Positions 6,473 to 9,331 of a stretch of DNA of 9,331 bases are shown piece after piece. Made by a program: the position numbers and the translations under genes. Numbering within the stretch: the first letter of the stretch is position 1; the number at the start of each line of letters is the position of its first letter. The notes below the pieces were generated by a model. The model saw only the letters and a list, made by a program, of their open reading frames with translations. It was not told the DNA's origin and made no database searches. The DNA is from Planctomycetota bacterium (lineage in GTDB: Bacteria; Planctomycetota; UBA11346), in contig JAHEDF010000129.1 in assembly GCA_024641365.1 (NCBI GenBank), forward strand, positions 1 through 9,331, in the 5' to 3' direction.

Positions 6473-8734
6473 TTAATCATCCCCAGAACGGGTCAATTTA
6501 AACGCTATATGCTGGCTAAATGCTGGTATCTGCAAAACCAGCGGACCACCTGGGTGATGAATGACATCGGTTTGCTGGATAGTTCCGGTGTTAGCGTCCC
6601 ACCATTCAACTTGCATGTCACCAGCGGCAATATTGGAGCCAACGTGAATTTGTCCTTGGGTATGCGTAACGGCATTGCCGCCATATTGTCCCCAACGCTG
6701 ATCGAGCACATAGCCGAGCATGCGACCAGGTCGTGACCAGGCGCGTAGCCATAATTCACCATGTGCACTAGACACTTTTAAAACAATGCTGCGTGCAGCT
6801 ACGCCACGCAAATCTTCACCCGTAATAAAATTCGAAATAGCTGGATACGGGGAGAAATAATTACCCTGATCTAACCATTCAAACCACCACAGCATCGGTG
6901 ATCCAGCATGACCGCTGACTAAAGCTGCCCATGGGCCACTTAAGTGTTCTGCCAACAATTGTGGTTTTGGACAGGCATCCCAATTGCCACCAAATTCAGT
7001 CGTTAAAACCGGTTTACCATATTGCATAAGACCACGTCGTGGAACGGGGTCCATGGTGCTGCGCCACAATAAATCTGCCAATAAACGATTATTACCATGA
7101 TAGGCATCGATGCAGATATAATCGATTCCTGGCTGCGCTGCGATAGTACGGTCTACTAAATTATAATCACCACACCAATGCGTAGTTATTGGGTGGCCAT
7201 AACTATCAAGTTTTTTCCAAGCGGCACTAGCCTGCTCGTGCCAATTGCGCAGCGTTGTTCCACGACCTGCGGTTAAATTAACTTCTGACCATAATTTCCA
7301 ACCTATTATTGCAGGATGGTCGGCATAGCGTGCAACTAAATAGCGCCGTAATTGTTCTTGGCCAGCCAATGCATCTGGATTGGTAAATAATTCTGCCGGA
7401 TTAGAAAGAGGACCACCGCGTAATTTATTGTAGGGATTACTATTCCATTCCGCGTCGCTATTTGAGGTTGCCTGTCCATGATTGTGCAATACTAAATTAA
7501 CACGAATACCCAGGCTAAATGCTAAATCTAATAACGCATCTAAACGCCACGCATTTTGCAGACTGTAACGACCTTGCCCATAATAGCCCGGCCAATCAGC
7601 ACGCCATTCCAGCGCCAAATTCCATGAGCTCATCCACACTTCGATTGCATTGACACGATGTGCGGCAAGTCGGCGCAAATAGGCTTCATACGCAAATAAT
7701 CCGCGATCGGGCGTCAACACCGTTCGTAACCGCTCAGAACCGCGCACATCATAAACGGAGCGCACATTTGGTCCAACTGGCCACCAAAATTGTCCATCAA
7801 TAGCAAAAAAGCGTGGATCATTTTTATCCACGCGCACGTAGCCATCCCATGCGGGGCCTTGCACCATTAACGGTGGCAGATCATAAGTAATAGTCTGCTC
7901 ACCCCATCGTGCGGTTAATTGTAAACGATGTTCTCCAGGTTGGCGTGCGCGAAAACGGACGCAAAACATGCCTGCTTCAGAGGGGGTCACTATTTCGCTA
8001 TCCCCTCGATCGTGATGCATCATTGGTTGATCATAAAATCCGGGAATAAGTTGTGTACTACCATCTGGTGCAGTTACCGACAAATCCACAGCAAATTCAT
8101 TACTATCAAATGGATTTTTGGGAAAAGGTTTTGGACGGGCAAATAAGGACCAACGCGACCCAGTGTTGGTTTGTGTTCCTGTCGTTGAAATATCGAGCAA
8201 TGACGGTGGGGTCGATTGCAATTGTTGGTTTAATTCTGTTTGGGTAATAGCGCGTAAATGCGAAATGATGAGCTTTGCGCGACTGCCACTTGCCGACCAA
8301 AAAAATAATCCAGCCCCGCGCACTTGTGTGGCATCAGCAGGCGTCCAATGACTACGTTCACGATGACTAATGAGGGAATCAGTACCGCTGACTCCTAAAG
8401 CAACGACATGTGTTCCCGGCGATAACGCACCTGGTCGCAAACCTTGAAACCATCGACCGTGTTGATCGACAACAAATACTCCCACGCCTAAATCCGACGG
8501 CGCATCTGCAGGCACAAAAATAGTAGCATGTATGCTTTGAAGTGGCCCAGTAATAGCATCTGGAATGCGAACAATTGTCGTTAACGGTGCAACGAGGGTT
8601 ACTTCTTGTTTCCTGTCTGGTTCAACAATTGGTGGAACCGGTGCGGTGTTAGTGCTGGGCTCGGGCACAACGGGCTCAGCAGCCTGAGCACAACCCAGCA
8701 CCACCATCGCTATGACTATTAACAGGTGCCGCAT
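6473..8734 (-). CDS. Exported glycoside-hydrolase-like protein, DUF5060-type beta-sandwich plus TIM barrel
   Basis: The 753-residue protein probably hydrolyses a polysaccharide outside the cytoplasm; the substrate is unknown. It begins with MRHLLIVIAMVVLGCAQA. VLGC at residues 12-15 fits a lipobox, but AQA/AE would also suit ordinary signal peptidase cleavage. Proline-rich residues 20-40 form a linker. A beta-rich, CBM-like region follows (about 45-160), then a DUF5060-like sandwich (about 195-295), then GYVRVDKNDPRFFAIDGQFW (298-317), typical of the join to the barrel in this group. The TIM barrel spans about 318-645. The likely acid/base is Glu484 in GWKLWSEVNLT, where Ser replaces the usual Asn before Glu. 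The likely nucleophile is Glu580 in VLTTEFGG. An aromatic stretch (WWFEW, 616-620) and a C-terminal beta domain complete it. TAAGG 7 bases upstream supports the start. GH5-like (clan GH-A) is the best family guess, by recall only. It precedes nusA but is separated from it by a terminator. Confidence 0.85.
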   Translation of the reverse strand: MRHLLIVIAMVVLGCAQAAEPVVPEPSTNTAPVPPIVEPDRKQEVTLVAPLTTIVRIPDAITGPLQSIHATIFVPADAPSDLGVGVFVVDQHGRWFQGLRPGALSPGTHVVALGVSGTDSLISHRERSHWTPADATQVRGAGLFFWSASGSRAKLIISHLRAITQTELNQQLQSTPPSLLDISTTGTQTNTGSRWSLFARPKPFPKNPFDSNEFAVDLSVTAPDGSTQLIPGFYDQPMMHHDRGDSEIVTPSEAGMFCVRFRARQPGEHRLQLTARWGEQTITYDLPPLMVQGPAWDGYVRVDKNDPRFFAIDGQFWWPVGPNVRSVYDVRGSERLRTVLTPDRGLFAYEAYLRRLAAHRVNAIEVWMSSWNLALEWRADWPGYYGQGRYSLQNAWRLDALLDLAFSLGIRVNLVLHNHGQATSNSDAEWNSNPYNKLRGGPLSNPAELFTNPDALAGQEQLRRYLVARYADHPAIIGWKLWSEVNLTAGRGTTLRNWHEQASAAWKKLDSYGHPITTHWCGDYNLVDRTIAAQPGIDYICIDAYHGNNRLLADLLWRSTMDPVPRRGLMQYGKPVLTTEFGGNWDACPKPQLLAEHLSGPWAALVSGHAGSPMLWWFEWLDQGNYFSPYPAISNFITGEDLRGVAARSIVLKVSSAHGELWLRAWSRPGRMLGYVLDQRWGQYGGNAVTHTQGQIHVGSNIAAGDMQVEWWDANTGTIQQTDVIHHPGGPLVLQIPAFSQHIAFKLTRSGDD

Positions 8735-8896
8735 GATAAAACCTTACTGGTATATCACCTGTGGCCTACTGTCGGTTGCGAGAGATTCGTCAGTGAAGAA
8801 AAACTCATGAGTCACTGCTACCAAATCAGTTAGCTCAACAGCTCAGGCGTGCGATCTGGAAAAAGAAACCAGTTAGCACGCGTCACGAACAAAAAG
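8735..8896. other. Gap between tRNA-Arg and the hydrolase gene, with hairpin 8847-8881
   Basis: This noncoding stretch holds an interrupted hairpin: GCGTGC (8847-8852) pairs with GCACGC (8876-8881), and inside it CTGG (8856-8859) with CCAG (8869-8872). A second inverted pair, CAGTGA/TCACTG (8791-8796/8812-8817), encloses the palindrome ACTCATGAGT. On the minus strand five T (8895-8891) directly follow the tRNA and another five lie at 8803-8799. These may help end the tRNA transcript, but neither is a clean terminator. The AAGG ribosome site of the hydrolase is at 8742-8745. Confidence 0.5.
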
Positions 8897-8970
8897 CGTA
8901 CCCGATTGGATTCGAACCAATGACCGGCAGCTTAGAAGGCTGCTGCTCTATCCAGCTGAGCTACGGGTAC
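8897..8970 (-). tRNA. tRNA-Arg (anticodon UCU)
   Basis: The 74-base minus-strand sequence folds as a complete cloverleaf. The acceptor stem is GTACCCG/CGGGTAC with discriminator G, and the D stem is GCTC/GAGC. The anticodon stem is GCAGC/GCTGC around the loop CTTCTAA, which gives anticodon TCT. A 5-base variable loop and the T arm ATTGG-TTCGAAT-CCAAT complete it. It reads AGA (and AGG by wobble) arginine codons. The 3' CCA is not encoded (the next bases are CTTTTT), so it must be added by nucleotidyltransferase. No paired bases are mismatched, so it looks functional. Confidence 0.98.
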
Positions 8971-9047
8971 GTGCGGGTGGCATGATGACAATTTGGGTTG
9001 GGCTGTGAAGGGGTTTGGTTTTTTAGATCCACCACCAGCCGCGAAGT
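8971..9047. other. tRNA 5' flank with G-rich plus strand
   Basis: This region is noncoding. The plus strand carries the G-runs GGG (8995-8997), GGG (9000-9002), GGGG (9010-9013) and GG (9017-9018). On the minus strand it is the C-rich leader just ahead of the tRNA. A tRNA promoter must lie here or in 9079-9230. AT-rich candidates such as TATAAC and TATATT occur in the loop region (about 9105-9115), but no well-spaced -35 box is visible. Confidence 0.35.
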
Positions 9048-9180
9048 CTAAGTCCTGGGAGCGTTGGCGGCTTGCCGGCATGGTGCGGGTTTTTGGGGTT
9101 GGGAATATAGTTATAAACACGGGTGACTTACATTAATAAAATCGAATTATCGGCGAGCCGCCGGCGTTCTCAGGACTTGG
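9048..9180 (+). repeat. 31-bp inverted repeat around a 71-base loop (structured RNA or palindromic element)
   Basis: Bases 9048-9078 and 9150-9180 can pair along 31 consecutive positions without bulge or mismatch when read as plus-strand RNA: 24 Watson-Crick pairs and 7 G-U pairs. On the minus strand those seven positions would be A-C mismatches. The arms share AAGTCCTG and GGCGGCT cores. The loop (9079-9149) is AT-rich in its second half and codes for nothing. A smaller hairpin (around 9187-9204) and five T (9206-9210) follow on the plus strand. It may be a noncoding RNA or the end structure of a small mobile repeat. It matches no RNA family I can name. Confidence 0.7.
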
Positions 9181-9229
9181 TGCATCCGAGAAGGTGATTT
9201 TCCGATTTTTAGTGATGAAATTAATCAAT

Positions 9230-9331
9230 TCAATTTTCACGTTCCGCATACCCTGTCATTTTTAATTGATGATTCGATGGACGAGAGGCATTTTTTACAC
9301 CATCCAGCCGAGTTATAACTATGTGATTGAA
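9230..9331 (-). CDS. Possible 3' end of an unidentified gene entering from the right edge
   Basis: A minus-strand frame is open from the window edge for 33 codons and ends in TGA at 9230-9232. The peptide contains VITRLDGVKNA and KMTGYAEREN. The strand agrees with every other gene here, and the codons are not odd. A frame of this length can arise by chance, however, and a competing plus-strand frame is open from an ATG at 9269 to the edge. I recognise no family. Confidence 0.22.
   Translation of the reverse strand, partial: FNHIVITRLDGVKNASRPSNHQLKMTGYAEREN

Noticed and set aside
6362..6736. Plus-strand 124-codon open frame overlapping the 3' end of the hydrolase gene
   Set aside because: Two-thirds of it is antisense to a clear coding region, its possible ribosome site is badly spaced, and the peptide resembles no family. 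It is best explained as a shadow frame.
8932..9120. Minus-strand 62-codon frame crossing the tRNA
   Set aside because: It reads into the intact tRNA-Arg gene and through one arm of the inverted repeat, so it cannot be a normal gene.
9269..9331. Plus-strand ATG frame open to the right edge
   Set aside because: Only 21 codons are visible, there is no ribosome site, and it overlaps a competing minus-strand frame. It is too short to support.
1..9331. Mobile element, defence island, CRISPR array or biosynthetic cluster
   Set aside because: No transposase, integrase, Cas, toxin-antitoxin or biosynthetic motif was found in any frame. The coding content is core housekeeping genes plus one hydrolase.

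Overview
The window is bacterial chromosome with a translation and transcription core cluster. Every confident gene lies on the minus strand, so transcription runs from high to low coordinates. In that order it holds: a tRNA-Arg(UCU); a large secreted or lipid-anchored glycoside-hydrolase-like protein; nusA; infB; rbfA; and the first three quarters of gpsA, cut by the left edge. The host is probably a member of the Planctomycetota or another PVC phylum. This is inferred from the NusA and IF-2 sequence style and from the beta-sandwich plus TIM-barrel architecture of the hydrolase. It is a family-resemblance judgement and the phylum is not proven.

Region by region. At 1-723 is gpsA (NAD(P)-dependent glycerol-3-phosphate dehydrogenase), partial. 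At 724-1123 is a 400-base gap with no gene; it holds a long imperfect palindrome (768-878) with T-tracts at both ends and a weak hairpin just after rbfA. At 1124-6215 is the nusA-infB-rbfA block, a conserved bacterial operon core. The gaps inside it are 48 bases (nusA to infB) and 121 bases (infB to rbfA), and the latter carries a perfect 13-bp stem-loop. At 6216-6472 is the nusA leader region, with a strong intrinsic terminator 85 bases ahead of nusA. At 6473-8734 is the exported hydrolase. At 8735-8896 is a short gap with a hairpin. At 8897-8970 is the tRNA. At 8971-9331 there is no confident gene; it holds a 31-bp inverted repeat around a 71-base loop, and possibly the tail of another minus-strand gene at the right edge.

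How the genes relate. NusA (elongation, pausing and antitermination), IF-2 (initiator tRNA delivery) and RbfA (30S maturation) form the ancient growth-rate-linked unit. rimP, which usually precedes nusA, is not here; the hydrolase and a terminator sit in its place. GpsA makes the glycerol-3-phosphate backbone for phospholipids and may be an independent unit, since the palindrome lies between it and rbfA.

I found no transposase, CRISPR array, phage gene, toxin-antitoxin pair or defence system. The least explained material is structural: the two long hairpins at 768-878 and 9048-9180, the infB-rbfA stem-loop, and the nusA leader.
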